Assembly: GCF_018263855.1 (NCBI RefSeq)
Contig: NZ_CP073318.1
Coordinates: 7,874,001-7,938,000 of the forward strand
Direction of reading: 5' to 3'
Source of the DNA: Kutzneria sp. CA-103260
Lineage (GTDB): Bacteria > Actinomycetota > Actinomycetes > Mycobacteriales > Pseudonocardiaceae
Length of the DNA stretch: 64,000 bases
Of this stretch, positions 25,545-33,044 are shown one piece after another (position 1 is the stretch's first letter; each line of letters starts with the position of its first letter). The notes beneath the pieces are model-generated. The model ran no database searches. It saw nothing but the letters and a program-made list of their open reading frames with translations, and was not told the origin of the DNA. The translations under genes and the position numbers were made by a program.

Positions 25545-26972
25545 ATGGGACTGAGCAAACTGGTCGCTGGGGTGACCGGGATCACGATGCTGGTGGCCGG
25601 CCTCGGCGTGTTGGCCGCGCCGACCGCGAGCGCCGCCGTGCAGACGGGCTCCGGCCTCAACGTGCCGAAGCAGCCGTACAAGGGCTCGCCGGCCAACGAC
25701 CCGAACGACTGGCTCGGCCAGTACATCGTGGGCGGCAAGGCGGCCTACTGCGTGCGGTTCGCCCTAGCCGCGCCCGACTCCGGCGCGAAGTACGACCCGG
25801 ACGGCGACCTGACCGACAAGTGGGGCGGCGCGATCGACCCCACGAAGCTCGCCGAGGTCTCCTACATCCTGCTGCGCTACGGCGACACCACCGGCCTGGC
25901 CAAGGATGTGGGCGACGCTCAGGCCGCGGCGGTGGCGCACATCCTGCACAGCATCACCTCCGGCGGCCGGCCGGCCAACCCGAACGACGGCCCGAACGAG
26001 GTCGCCTATGACACGGCCCTGCACCTGAAGGAACTGCCGCAGGCCGCCCAGGACGACGTGGCCAAGATCCAGACGGACGCGGCGGCCAACTACGGCCCGT
26101 GGAAGGCGACCGTGACCCCGCCGACCGCGGCCCAGGTCATCGGCACCGCCGACAAGTGGACGATCAACGTCGTGCGGGACGGCGGCGACGGCGCGGCGAT
26201 CAAGGGCGTGCCGGTGAAGCTGACCGTCACCGACGGCAAGGTCGACTCCGACACCGTGACCACGCCGGCCGACGGCAGTCCGCTGGTGGTCAACGTCACG
26301 CCGACCGGTCCCAACCCGACAGTGAAGATCGACCTCGACGCGCCGCTGGCCAAGCCGACGGTGCAGAAGCCGGAGAACCAGCCGGCCAACTTCCAGTGGA
26401 CGGTCTTCACCGGCGGCCAGGGCGCGATCACCAGCACCGGCAAGACGACCGCCACCACCGCGCCGGGTTCGGTCAAGGTGACCAAGGTGGACAGCAAGAC
26501 CGGGGCCGGCATCGCGAACGTGCAGCTGCGGGTCACCGCCGCGGACAAGACGGCGGCCGCGGTGAAGCAGGACGGCAGCCCGCTCAACGGCACCGACGGC
26601 AAGCCGCTGGTGGTCACCACCGGCGCCGACGGAACGGCCACTGTGGACGGTCTGAAGACGCCGCAGGACATCTGCATCATCGAGGTCGCGGCCCCGGCCG
26701 GCTACGACCAGAATTTCGACGCCTCGTCGCCGCCGAACGCCTGCGGCTCCATCCAGGCCGGCCAGACGCTGGCGCTCAAGGTGGCCAACACGCCCAACAC
26801 GCCGACCGTGCCGGTCAAGATCCCGGCCGGTGGCTCGCCGATGGTCGCCGACGCGGCCACCGTCACCACGCTCGACCCGGCCGCGCTGGCCGCGGTCGGT
26901 GGCCTGGCGGTGATCGGCCTCGGCGGTGTCGGCCTGCTGCTGCGCCGGCGGCGGCACGCCTCGCGTGGCTAA
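25545..26972 (+). CDS. Cell-surface thioester-domain (TQXA-type) protein with sortase-type C-terminus
   Basis: A 475-residue exported protein. A signal peptide ends near APTASA (residue 30). The thioester domain follows, with Cys69 (AAYCVRF) and Gln126 (DAQAAA), the pair expected to form an internal Cys-Gln thioester that can bond covalently to host or surface ligands; the usual Thr before the Gln is Ala. Ig-like/SpaA-like beta domains fill about residues 180-430 (PGSVKVTKVDSKTGAGIANVQLRV). The C-terminus has a hydrophobic helix and RRRRHASRG tail, with PVKIPAGGSP before it but no LPXTG. The ATG at 25545 has AGGAC upstream. It overlaps the class F sortase gene by 8 bp, so that enzyme is its likely partner. 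Confidence 0.82.
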   Translation: MGLSKLVAGVTGITMLVAGLGVLAAPTASAAVQTGSGLNVPKQPYKGSPANDPNDWLGQYIVGGKAAYCVRFALAAPDSGAKYDPDGDLTDKWGGAIDPTKLAEVSYILLRYGDTTGLAKDVGDAQAAAVAHILHSITSGGRPANPNDGPNEVAYDTALHLKELPQAAQDDVAKIQTDAAANYGPWKATVTPPTAAQVIGTADKWTINVVRDGGDGAAIKGVPVKLTVTDGKVDSDTVTTPADGSPLVVNVTPTGPNPTVKIDLDAPLAKPTVQKPENQPANFQWTVFTGGQGAITSTGKTTATTAPGSVKVTKVDSKTGAGIANVQLRVTAADKTAAAVKQDGSPLNGTDGKPLVVTTGADGTATVDGLKTPQDICIIEVAAPAGYDQNFDASSPPNACGSIQAGQTLALKVANTPNTPTVPVKIPAGGSPMVADAATVTTLDPAALAAVGGLAVIGLGGVGLLLRRRRHASRG

Positions 26973-27726
26973 GCACCGGGCTCCGAAGACCCGCTGGCCG
27001 GTTTCGGCCGGCGGGTTTCCGGTTGCCGGCCGGTCCAGGTACCGGAATCCGACCGCCGCCGCCGGCACGGCCGTCAGCGGCGCGGTCGGACTGACCATGA
27101 TCGTGATGGCGGCCGGGGCGACCCTGTTGGGCCAGCCCCAGTCGGTGCCGGGCTCGCCGCTGCCGGTCGGCCACAGCCAGACGGTCGACCCGCAGGCCGG
27201 CCCGGCCCCGGTCGCCGCGCCGGCGACCACCACGTCGTCGGCCGCGGCCCCGCCACCGGCGGCGACCCAGCAGACTCCCCAGCCGCCGGCCCCGAACACC
27301 ATCCTGCTGCCCAAGGGCGGCCGGTCGTCGCTGGTGCGCAGCGGTGTCGCCGGCGACGGCACGCTGCAGATCCCCAACGGCGTGACCAAGGCCGCGCTGT
27401 GGGGTGCGGCCCTGGACGGGCCAGCCGGGGCGACGCTGATCGCCGGGCACATCAACTGGGACGGCGTCGCCGGGCCGTTCGCCGAGCTCTGGGGCGCGCA
27501 GGCCGGGCAGGACGTGACCGTCGTCGACGGCGACGGCAAGCAGCTGAAGTTCGTCGTCGACCAGGTTCTGACCGTGGACAAGGACAATCTGCCCCAGCAC
27601 GCCGACGAACTGTTCGGCCAGACCGGCGCGCACCGGTTGGTGCTGGTCACCTGCGGTGGCAAGTGGGTCGGCGGGGCGCTGGGCTACGACCAGAACCGCG
27701 TGGTGATCGCCCACCCCGTGTCCTGA
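26965..27726 (+). CDS. Class F sortase
   Basis: A 253-residue transpeptidase with one N-terminal membrane helix (about residues 30-55) and a Pro/Ala/Thr-rich linker. Catalytic residues are visible: His in TLIAGHINWDG, Cys in LVLVTCGGKW and Arg in DQNRVVIAH. Class F sortases in actinobacteria usually sit beside their substrate, and here the gene overlaps the end of the thioester-domain protein. The GTG at 26965 is the only start that gives a complete protein with short overlap. It should anchor the upstream protein to the cell wall. Confidence 0.85.
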   Translation: MAKHRAPKTRWPVSAGGFPVAGRSRYRNPTAAAGTAVSGAVGLTMIVMAAGATLLGQPQSVPGSPLPVGHSQTVDPQAGPAPVAAPATTTSSAAAPPPAATQQTPQPPAPNTILLPKGGRSSLVRSGVAGDGTLQIPNGVTKAALWGAALDGPAGATLIAGHINWDGVAGPFAELWGAQAGQDVTVVDGDGKQLKFVVDQVLTVDKDNLPQHADELFGQTGAHRLVLVTCGGKWVGGALGYDQNRVVIAHPVS

Positions 27727-27763
27727 CGACAACCCGATCGGGGCCTGCGTCGTCTCAACCGGC

Positions 27764-28945
27764 ATGGGGCTCAGGCAGAGGTGGGGTTGGCTGACGACCG
27801 CGGTGGCGTTGGCGCTGGCCGTGGTGGTCGTGATCGTGATGGGGCAGGGAACGGGATCGGGCGGAACAACACCGGCCGGAGCCACCACAACCACCAATCC
27901 CGGGCCGATCACGCCGGCCGGCCAGGCCACCCCGGCCGCCGGCCCGACCCCGACGCTGCCCGCGCCCACCGGGGCCCAGCCGGCGTGGATGCACAAGCTC
28001 AAGCCCGGCGAGAAGCCGCCGCAGTTCATCCTGTTCTCCTTCGACGGCGGCGCGTCCAAGGACCACTGGTCACGGGTGCTGCCGATCGCCGAGCGGACCG
28101 GGGCCAAGGTGACGGCGATGCTGTCCGGGCTGTACCTGATCCCGGACAGCGAGAAGAACTCCTACACCGGCCCGGGGCACCCGAACGGGGCCAGCGAGAT
28201 CGGCTTCGGTGGCTCGGACGCGGACATCAAGCTGCGTGTGGACTACCTGAACCGGGCGCTGGACGACGGCATGGAGTTCGGCACGCACTACAACGGGCAC
28301 TTCTGCCAGGGCGCGGAGCCCAGCGTCGGCTTCTGGTCGACGGCCGGCTGGAACTCCGAGCTGGACCAGTTCTTCTCGTACCTCAAGGAGATCGACGGCA
28401 AGGGCCTGCGGATCACGCCCGACATGATCAAGGGCGGCCGCACGCCGTGCCTGGAGGGCAACTGGGACCAACTGTTCCCGTCGATGAAGTCGCACGGTTT
28501 CGTCTATGACACCAGCCATGTCTCGTTCGGCGTGACCTGGCCGACGGTGGACCGCGGGCTGTGGGAGTTCCCGCTGCCGGAGGTGCGGGTGCCGGCGCTG
28601 GACAAGAACGTGGTGATGATGGACTTCAACTTCTGGTACCTGTTGGACGGGGCCAAGGAGGGCGACGACGCGCGCGGGCCCGAGTTCACGCCGATCGTGC
28701 TGGACACCTACCGGTCGGTGTACCAGACCGTGTTCAACGGCAACCGGGCTCCGCTGGTGATCGCCAACCACTTCAACGACTGGGCCGGCGGCGCGTTCTC
28801 CGGCGCGGTGGAGCAGTTCATGAGCGAGACCTGCGGCAAGCCGGAGACGGTGTGCGCCTCCTACAGCCAGGTGATCCAGTGGATGCAGCTGCAGGACCCG
28901 GCCACCCTGGACGCGCTGCGCTCGCTGCCGGCGGCCCACAACTAG
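27764..28945 (+). CDS. Polysaccharide deacetylase-like exported protein
   Basis: A 393-residue protein with an N-terminal membrane anchor (about residues 10-27), a Pro/Thr linker and an NodB-like domain. Motif 1 reads FSFDGG where active deacetylases have FDDG, so the second, metal-binding Asp is Gly; motif 2 is present as THYNGH. Such variants may be inactive or act on other substrates. It starts 37 bp after the sortase gene on the same strand and is probably in its operon, which suggests a wall-linked role. The ATG at 27764 gives MGLRQRWGWLTTAVAL. Confidence 0.75.
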   Translation: MGLRQRWGWLTTAVALALAVVVVIVMGQGTGSGGTTPAGATTTTNPGPITPAGQATPAAGPTPTLPAPTGAQPAWMHKLKPGEKPPQFILFSFDGGASKDHWSRVLPIAERTGAKVTAMLSGLYLIPDSEKNSYTGPGHPNGASEIGFGGSDADIKLRVDYLNRALDDGMEFGTHYNGHFCQGAEPSVGFWSTAGWNSELDQFFSYLKEIDGKGLRITPDMIKGGRTPCLEGNWDQLFPSMKSHGFVYDTSHVSFGVTWPTVDRGLWEFPLPEVRVPALDKNVVMMDFNFWYLLDGAKEGDDARGPEFTPIVLDTYRSVYQTVFNGNRAPLVIANHFNDWAGGAFSGAVEQFMSETCGKPETVCASYSQVIQWMQLQDPATLDALRSLPAAHN

Positions 28946-28967
28946 GCGGTCAATCCGCGGTCAATCC
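28946..28967 (+). promoter_or_regulatory. Perfect tandem 11-bp repeat upstream of pqqA
   Basis: GCGGTCAATCC occurs twice in immediate succession, one helical turn apart. A -10-like TACTGT lies at 29027-29032, about 50 nt before pqqA, so the repeats would be 60-90 bp upstream of transcription start, a position suited to an activator. Confidence 0.45.
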
Positions 28968-29082
28968 GTCGAAAGAAGTGCCGGGACGGATCGGAAGGTG
29001 TCTAGCCGGGAGCCGCAGAAAGGGCTTACTGTGGTGTTCCGCCGCGGCCTTGCCCACACAGATGTCGTCCAAGGAGTGAGCG

Positions 29083-29214
29083 ATGTCCGCACCGAAGACC
29101 GTCAAGCGCGCCGAGAAGTCCGTCCGCAAGCCCGCCCGTCGTTCCTGGGTGAAGCCCGACTTCAATGAGTACGACACGCCGATGGAGGTCACCGCGTACT
29201 CCGCGCGGGTCTGA
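29083..29214 (+). CDS. pqqA: PQQ precursor peptide PqqA
   Basis: A 43-residue peptide, the substrate from which pyrroloquinoline quinone is made. The essential Glu and Tyr are in MEVTAYSARV (Glu35 and Tyr39, spaced as E-x3-Y). The N-terminus is basic (KTVKRAEKSVRKPARR), making it longer than most family members. AAGGAG lies 6 nt upstream of the ATG. A strong hairpin separates it from pqqC, so it is likely made in excess of the enzymes, as reported for other pqq clusters. Confidence 0.93.
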   Translation: MSAPKTVKRAEKSVRKPARRSWVKPDFNEYDTPMEVTAYSARV

Positions 29215-29236
29215 CCTGTCAAGGGTTCACTGTTTG

Positions 29237-29279
29237 GAAGGGACCATTCCTCACGTTCAACGTCAGGAATGGTCCTTTC
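29237..29279 (+). terminator. Hairpin between pqqA and pqqC (repeat family member)
   Basis: A 15-bp stem (29237-29251 with 29265-29279; one G-U pair), a C-C mismatch and four more pairs around a TCA loop. The 50 bp at 29231-29280 match 42793-42842 at all but two positions. No long U-tract follows. It may act as a partial terminator that lowers pqqCDEB expression relative to pqqA. Confidence 0.65.
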
Positions 29280-29304
29280 ACCCACGCCCATCGAGGAGTC
29301 GAAC

Positions 29305-29979
29305 ATGCTGGCGGCCGAGGACTTCATCGCCGAGCTGCGGGCGCTGGCCCCGCGCTACTGGCACGACCACCCGTTCCACCTGCGCCTGCACGCCGGCGAC
29401 CTCAGCCGCGAGGAGCTCCAGCGGTGGGCGGCCAACCGCTGGTACTACCAGCGCAGCCTGCCTCAGAAGGACGCGGCCATCCTGGCCAACTGCCCGTTGT
29501 CGCAGGTCCGGCGGTACTGGATGGAGCGGATCGTCTATCACGACGGCAGCCGTGACGGCGAGGGTGGCGCGGAGAACTGGCTGCGCATGGCCGAGGCCGT
29601 CGGCCTGGACCGGGCCGAGGTGCTGGACGAGCGGCATGTGCTGCCGGGCGTGCGGTTCGCCGTCGACGCCTACGTGAACTTCGCCCGCAGCAAGCCATGG
29701 GTGGAGTCCATCGCCTCTGGGCTGACCGAGATGTTCTCCCCCGGCCTGATGAAGCGGCGGCTGGCCGACATGCGGGAGCAGTACCCGTGGATCGGCGAGG
29801 ACGGCTTCGCCTACTTCGTGTCCCGGCTGACCGTGATCGCCGGCGAGGGAAAGTCCACTTTGGACATCGTGGTGGAGCACGCGCGGACCCGTGAGCAGCA
29901 GCAGGCCTGTGTGGCCGCGCTGGCGTTCAAATGCGATGTGCTGCAGGCGATCCTGGATGCCGTGGACTATCACTCATGA
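29305..29979 (+). CDS. pqqC: Pyrroloquinoline-quinone synthase PqqC
   Basis: A 224-residue, cofactor-free oxidase that carries out the last ring closure and eight-electron oxidation to PQQ. The heme-oxygenase-like fold is recognisable in HPFHLRLHAGDLSREELQRW and NRWYYQRSLPQKD at residues 25-60. The ATG at 29305 has GAGGAG 6 nt upstream; upstream in-frame starts fall in the hairpin. It overlaps pqqD by ATGA. Confidence 0.95.
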   Translation: MLAAEDFIAELRALAPRYWHDHPFHLRLHAGDLSREELQRWAANRWYYQRSLPQKDAAILANCPLSQVRRYWMERIVYHDGSRDGEGGAENWLRMAEAVGLDRAEVLDERHVLPGVRFAVDAYVNFARSKPWVESIASGLTEMFSPGLMKRRLADMREQYPWIGEDGFAYFVSRLTVIAGEGKSTLDIVVEHARTREQQQACVAALAFKCDVLQAILDAVDYHS

Positions 29980-30242
29980 CTTCGCTGGACTCCGTGCCTC
30001 GGGTGCGCCGGGGCGTGCGGTGCACGTACGACAAGACCCGGGACAGCGATGTCGTGCTGTTCCCGGAGGGTGTGCTGCTGTTGAACGAGACCGCCGCCGC
30101 CGTGGTGTTCCGCTGCGACGGCTCGGCCAGCGTCGGCGACATCGCGCTGGCCCTGGCCGACGAGTTCGACGGCGTGCAGCCCGATGACGTGATCGAGCTG
30201 GTGGATCGGCTCGTGGCCCGACGGGTGGTGGACGTTGACTGA
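29976..30242 (+). CDS. pqqD: PQQ peptide chaperone PqqD
   Basis: An 88-residue RRE-type peptide chaperone that binds PqqA and presents it to PqqE. Features are PRVRRGVRCTYDKTRD at the N-terminus, PEGVLLLNETAA and the C-terminal helix. Start overlaps the pqqC stop (ATGA) and the end overlaps the pqqE start by 8 bp, consistent with one translation-coupled operon. Confidence 0.93.
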   Translation: MTSLDSVPRVRRGVRCTYDKTRDSDVVLFPEGVLLLNETAAAVVFRCDGSASVGDIALALADEFDGVQPDDVIELVDRLVARRVVDVD

Positions 30243-31311
30243 GGCGCCGCTGGGACTGCTGGCCGAGCTGACGCACCGCTGCCCGCTGCACTGCCCGTAC
30301 TGCTCCAATCCGGTCGAGCTGGTGCAGCGCGCCGACGAGCTGGACACCTCGACGTGGCAACGGGTTTTCGACGAGGGTCGGGAACTCGGCGTGTTGCAGG
30401 TGCACCTGTCCGGCGGTGAGCCGCTGGCCCGTCCCGACCTGCCGAAGCTGTTGGCCCACGCCAGCGGCCTGGGCTGCTACACCAATCTCGTCACCAGCGG
30501 TCTGGGCCTGACCGCCGAGCGGCTGGCCGAACTGGTCTCCCTCGGCCTTGACCACGTCCAGCTGTCCGTACAGGACGCGGATCCCCGCAACGCCAACCTG
30601 ATCGCCGGCGTCAAGGGCTACGACCGCAAGCTGGCCGCCGCCGTGCTGATCAAGGACGCGGAGCTGCCGCTGACCGTGAACGCCGTGCTGCACAAGGCGA
30701 ATCTCGACCACATCGGCGGCATCATCGAGCTGGCCGAGCAGATGGGCGCGGACCGCCTCGAACTGGCCAACACCCAGTACTACGGCTGGGCCCTGCGCAA
30801 CCGGGCCGCCCTGCTGCCCACCCGGGAACAGCTCGCCGCCGCCGGACCCGTTGTGCAGGAAGCGAAACAGCGGCTGGCCGGGCGGATGGAGATCGTCTAC
30901 GTGGTCGCCGACTACCACGAGGCCAACCCCAAGCCGTGCATGTACGGCTGGGGCGCCCGGCAGCTCACCGTCGCCCCCAACGGCGACGTGCTGCCCTGCC
31001 CGGCCGCCAGCGTGATCACCTCGCTGCCCGTGCAGAACGTCCTGCGCTCCTCGCTGGCCGAGATCTGGTACGGCTCCGAGACCTTCAACGCCTACCGTGG
31101 CACCGAGTGGATGCGGGAGCCGTGCCGGAGCTGTCCGCGCAAGGAGATCGACTTCGGCGGCTGCCGGTGCCAGGCCTTCCAGCTCACCGGCGACGCCGCC
31201 GCGACCGACCCCGTGTGCACGCTGTCGCCGGATCATGGCCTGGTGCAAGACATTCTGGCTGCCGAGATCACCATCGAACGGCCGGCCTTCGCCATGCGGC
31301 GGTCGGTGTGA
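30235..31311 (+). CDS. pqqE: PqqA peptide cyclase PqqE (radical SAM)
   Basis: A 358-residue radical SAM-SPASM protein that forms the carbon-carbon bond between Glu and Tyr of PqqA. The cluster motif CPLHCPYC starts at about residue 16; HLSGGEPL is the SAM-binding segment. The C-terminal SPASM cysteines include PCMYGWG, LPCPAA, CRSCPRK and CRCQAF. The TTG at 30235 starts inside the end of pqqD; no better start exists. Confidence 0.95.
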   Translation: MTEAPLGLLAELTHRCPLHCPYCSNPVELVQRADELDTSTWQRVFDEGRELGVLQVHLSGGEPLARPDLPKLLAHASGLGCYTNLVTSGLGLTAERLAELVSLGLDHVQLSVQDADPRNANLIAGVKGYDRKLAAAVLIKDAELPLTVNAVLHKANLDHIGGIIELAEQMGADRLELANTQYYGWALRNRAALLPTREQLAAAGPVVQEAKQRLAGRMEIVYVVADYHEANPKPCMYGWGARQLTVAPNGDVLPCPAASVITSLPVQNVLRSSLAEIWYGSETFNAYRGTEWMREPCRSCPRKEIDFGGCRCQAFQLTGDAAATDPVCTLSPDHGLVQDILAAEITIERPAFAMRRSV

Positions 31312-32195
31312 GGGTCGTCGTGCTCGGCACCGCCGCCGGCGGCGGCTTCCCCCAGTGGAACTGCGCCTGTTCCCCTTGTGCCTTGGCCCGCAAGGGTTTG
31401 CTGCCGTCCCGTAGTCAGGACTGCCTTGCCGTCAGCGGAAACGGCTCCGATTGGTGGCTGCTCAACGCCTCCCCCGACATCCGGGTGCAGCTGGTGGGTT
31501 CCCCGGAGTTCACCCCTGGTCCCGGCCGGCGCGACACCCCGCTACGCGGTGTCCTGCTCACCTCGGCGGAGCTCGACCACTCCCTCGGCGTCTTCTCCCT
31601 CCGTGAGGGCGGCGGCCAGACCCTCTACGCCCCGGCCAACGCCCTCTCGGCCCTGCGGTCGAATCTCGGTCTGGGGCCCGTGCTCGACAACTACGCCGGC
31701 TGGTCGTGGCACGAGACCGTGCCGGAGCAGCCCTTCGAGCTGACCGGCGAGCTCGTCGCCACCGCCCACGCCGTCGGCGTCAAACGCCCCAAGTACGCCG
31801 GCGAGCAGCCTGGCCCCTGGGTTGTCGCCTACCGCATCCACGACCCGGTCACCGGCGGCACCCTGCTCTACGCCCCCTGTCTGGCCTCGTGGTCCGCCGA
31901 TTTCGAGGCCCTGCTGGCCGGCGTCGACTGCCTCCTGCTCGACGGCACCTTCTGCTCCACCGACGAGATGGGCGTGCGCACCGGCCATACCAAGGGCCAG
32001 TCGGCCATGGGCCACCTGCCCGTCTTCGGCGACGGCGGGAGCCTGCCCGAACTGCGGCGATTCCCGGCCATGCGCCGGATCTACACCCATCTCAACAACA
32101 CCAACCCCCTGCTCGACCCGGCCTCCCCGGAGTCGGCCGAGATCGCCGCGGCCGGCGTCGAGGTCGTCCCGGACGGCACCGTGGTCACGCTCTGA
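31308..32195 (+). CDS. pqqB: PqqB, metallo-beta-lactamase-fold hydroxylase
   Basis: A 295-residue PqqB. It starts MRVVVLGTAAGGGFPQWNCAC and carries TSAELDHSLGVFSLREG, the family version of the metal-binding motif, and later HLNNTNPLL. PqqB has been shown in other bacteria to hydroxylate the tyrosine-derived part of the PQQ intermediate. The GTG at 31308 overlaps the pqqE stop. Placing pqqB last (A-C-D-E-B) differs from the common A-B-C-D-E order. No pqqF protease or PQQ dehydrogenase gene is in the window. Confidence 0.94.
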   Translation: MRVVVLGTAAGGGFPQWNCACSPCALARKGLLPSRSQDCLAVSGNGSDWWLLNASPDIRVQLVGSPEFTPGPGRRDTPLRGVLLTSAELDHSLGVFSLREGGGQTLYAPANALSALRSNLGLGPVLDNYAGWSWHETVPEQPFELTGELVATAHAVGVKRPKYAGEQPGPWVVAYRIHDPVTGGTLLYAPCLASWSADFEALLAGVDCLLLDGTFCSTDEMGVRTGHTKGQSAMGHLPVFGDGGSLPELRRFPAMRRIYTHLNNTNPLLDPASPESAEIAAAGVEVVPDGTVVTL

Positions 32196-32270
32196 CGATC
32201 GGCTCAAAGACCCGTTGCCACGGCGGCAATCCTCCCTCCGTGACCCGTGACTTGTGGTTAGCTCTCACGC

Positions 32271-32915
32271 GTGCGTGTAGTCATCGCGGAAGACCTGCTG
32301 CTGCTTCGGGACGGCATGATCCGGTTGTTGCAGGCTCACGGCTTCGAGGTCGTCGCCGCCGTCGAGTCCGGGCCGGAGCTGCTGGCCGCGCTCACCGAGC
32401 ACAAGCCGGACGTGGCGGTGGTCGACGTGCGGCTGCCGCCGACCTTCACCGACGAGGGCGTGCGCGCGGCCATCCAGGCCCGGCGCGAGATCCCCGGGCT
32501 GCCGGTGCTGGTGCTGTCGCAGTACGTCGAGCAGCTCTACGCCCGGGAACTGCTGTCCGACCGCAGCGGCGGCGTCGGCTACCTGCTCAAGGACCGCATC
32601 TCCGACGTGAAGCAGTTCGTGGACGCCGTGCGCCGGGTGGCTGACGGCGGCACCGCCATGGACCCCGAGGTGGTCGCCCAGCTGCTGTCCAGCCGTGAGC
32701 GCGACGCCCCGCTGGGCACCCTCACACCGCGGGAGAAGGAGGTGCTCGGCCTGATGGCCGAGGGCCGCTCCAACGCCGCCATCGCGGCCCGCATGTTCGT
32801 CACCGAGAAGGCCGTGGGCAAGCACACCAACAACATCTTCACCAAGCTGAACCTGCACCAGCACGAGGACGACAACCGCCGGGTGCTGGCGGTGCTGGCT
32901 TATCTGAACGGGTGA
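32271..32915 (+). CDS. NarL/LuxR-type response regulator
   Basis: A 214-residue regulator with a receiver domain (phosphoacceptor Asp in VAVVDVRLPP, about residue 52; conserved Lys in GYLLKDR) and a C-terminal LuxR helix-turn-helix (LTPREKEVLGLMAEGRSNAAIAARM...KAVGKHTNNIFTKL). The GTG at 32271 follows a short gap after pqqB. No histidine kinase gene is adjacent, so it is an orphan; it could regulate the pqq operon but nothing in the sequence shows this. The start is supported by the family start MRVVIAED. Confidence 0.9.
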   Translation: MRVVIAEDLLLLRDGMIRLLQAHGFEVVAAVESGPELLAALTEHKPDVAVVDVRLPPTFTDEGVRAAIQARREIPGLPVLVLSQYVEQLYARELLSDRSGGVGYLLKDRISDVKQFVDAVRRVADGGTAMDPEVVAQLLSSRERDAPLGTLTPREKEVLGLMAEGRSNAAIAARMFVTEKAVGKHTNNIFTKLNLHQHEDDNRRVLAVLAYLNG

Positions 32916-33044
32916 TCGTTGCAAGCCAGGTCTCACCCACCCCCGTGATCCACCCATTCGGGTGGCGTGGCAGGTAGGGTCGGGCCCGGTGTGCCGGGAA
33001 GTCTGGTCGGCGAGTTTCGTGGACCCCGGCGAAAGGTGCCAGCG

